Positions 4,681 through 5,321 of a DNA stretch of 5,321 bases are shown here, piece after piece. A model generated the notes under the pieces. That model searched no databases and had not been told where the DNA came from. It saw only the letters and a program-made list of their open reading frames with translations. The translations under genes and the position numbers were made by a program. Within the stretch, counting starts at the first letter, position 1. Every line of letters starts with the position of its first letter. Source of the DNA: Hyphomicrobiales bacterium (GTDB taxonomy: Bacteria; Pseudomonadota; Alphaproteobacteria; Rhizobiales; Beijerinckiaceae); the NCBI GenBank assembly GCA_027489835.1, contig JAIXZF010000116.1, positions 1-5,321 on the forward strand, in the 5' to 3' direction.

Positions 4681-5321
4681 ATGACTGCACAAGCCAACAC
4701 CGTCCTCGGCCTCGGCAACGCCATCGTCGACGTCATCGCCACGGCCGGGGATGATTTCCTCCTCGCGCACGGCATCCAGAAGGGCGGCATGACCCTGATC
4801 GACGAGGCGCGGGCCGAAGCCCTCTACGGCGCGATGGGCCCGGGCCGTGTCGTCTCGGGCGGCTCCGCGGCCAACACCATCGCCGGCGTGGCGTCGCTCG
4901 GCGGCTCCGGCGCCTTCATCGGCAAGGTGCGCGACGACGAACTCGGCCGGCTCTACCGGCACGACCTGACCGCTGCAGGCGTCGCCTACGGCACCGCCTA
5001 CGCTGTCGAGGGTCCGACGACTGCGCGCTGCCTGATTGCCGTCACCCCCGACGGCCAGCGTTCGATGAGCACCTATCTCGGCGCCTGCCAAGGCCTCACG
5101 ACCGGCGACGTCGACGCCGACCTCGTCCGCGCCTCCGCGATCGTCTATCTCGAAGGCTATCTGTGGGATCCGCCGGCCGCCAAGGAAGCGTTCCGCAAGG
5201 CCTCCGAGATCGCCCACGCCGCGGGCTCGCGCGTGGCGCTCACCCTGTCGGATTCGTTCTGCGTCGACCGCTGGCGCGACGAGTTCCTCGGCCTGATCCG
5301 CAACGGTGTCGTCGACATCGT
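4681..5321 (+). CDS. PfkB-family kinase, probable adenosine kinase (3' end outside window)
   Basis: 213 complete codons are visible before the window edge. Family members are usually about 310-335 residues, so about a third is missing. The start MTAQANTVLGLGNAIVDVIA shows the PfkB opening strand with substrate-binding D17 in GNAIVDV. The first PfkB signature follows as SGGSAANTIAGVASLGGSGAFIGKV (59-83), then DELG and the TARCLIAVTPDGQRSM sheet (114-129). The second signature (DTxGAGD, with the catalytic Asp) lies outside. The long lid region (LLAHGIQKGGMTLID) and the STYLGAC motif resemble proteobacterial proteins annotated as adenosine kinase, which make AMP from adenosine and ATP in purine salvage. 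Ribokinase- or fructokinase-like specificity cannot be excluded. The gene follows xre by 83 bases on the same strand and may have its own promoter. Confidence 0.85.
   Translation, partial: MTAQANTVLGLGNAIVDVIATAGDDFLLAHGIQKGGMTLIDEARAEALYGAMGPGRVVSGGSAANTIAGVASLGGSGAFIGKVRDDELGRLYRHDLTAAGVAYGTAYAVEGPTTARCLIAVTPDGQRSMSTYLGACQGLTTGDVDADLVRASAIVYLEGYLWDPPAAKEAFRKASEIAHAAGSRVALTLSDSFCVDRWRDEFLGLIRNGVVDI

Noticed and set aside
4330..5217. 295-codon minus-strand frame across xre and the kinase gene
   Set aside because: It spans two real genes and the gap between them, has low-complexity composition and no recognisable domain, so it is a shadow.

Overview
The window is very GC-rich coding DNA with strong G/C preference at third codon positions. 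Its gene content and order (coaE-dnaQ / secB / timA-mltA-smr-xre) match a block that, from memory, sits near the chromosome origin in Alphaproteobacteria, especially Hyphomicrobiales (Rhizobiales). A bacterial Tim44-like TimA and an alphaproteobacterial-type SecB fit that lineage. I cannot place it below order level from sequence alone. I see no tRNA, rRNA, CRISPR array, insertion sequence or other mobile element, and no frameshifted genes. The two end genes are cut only by the window edges.

Layout. (1) 1-1009, plus strand: the 3' end of coaE (last step of coenzyme A synthesis), then dnaQ (DNA polymerase III proofreading subunit) 13 bases later. (2) 1028-1513, minus strand: secB (export chaperone), convergent with dnaQ. 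Only 18 bases separate the stop codons, and a perfect 9-bp hairpin has the dnaQ stop codon as its loop. (3) 1514-1796: a 283-base divergent regulatory region with two outward-facing copies of CTTGTGANCC and, between them, three segments that can form two mutually exclusive hairpins. (4) 1797-4597, plus strand: a compact operon of timA, mltA, an Smr-domain gene and an XRE-type regulator. Its junctions are a GTGA overlap, an ATGA overlap, and a 5-codon mini-frame that links the smr stop to the xre start. (5) 4598-4680: a short gap, then a PfkB-family kinase (probable adenosine kinase) that runs off the right edge.

The genes are mostly housekeeping. SecB, TimA and MltA share an envelope and protein-export theme. 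Smr proteins are linked to nucleic-acid or mRNA cleavage. I found no convincing undescribed multi-gene system. The points worth a second look are the stop-codon-in-loop hairpin, the symmetric divergent control region, the mini-frame relay between smr and xre, and apparent differences from the usual neighbourhood (no fxsA next to secB, and a kinase where gyrB is often found).
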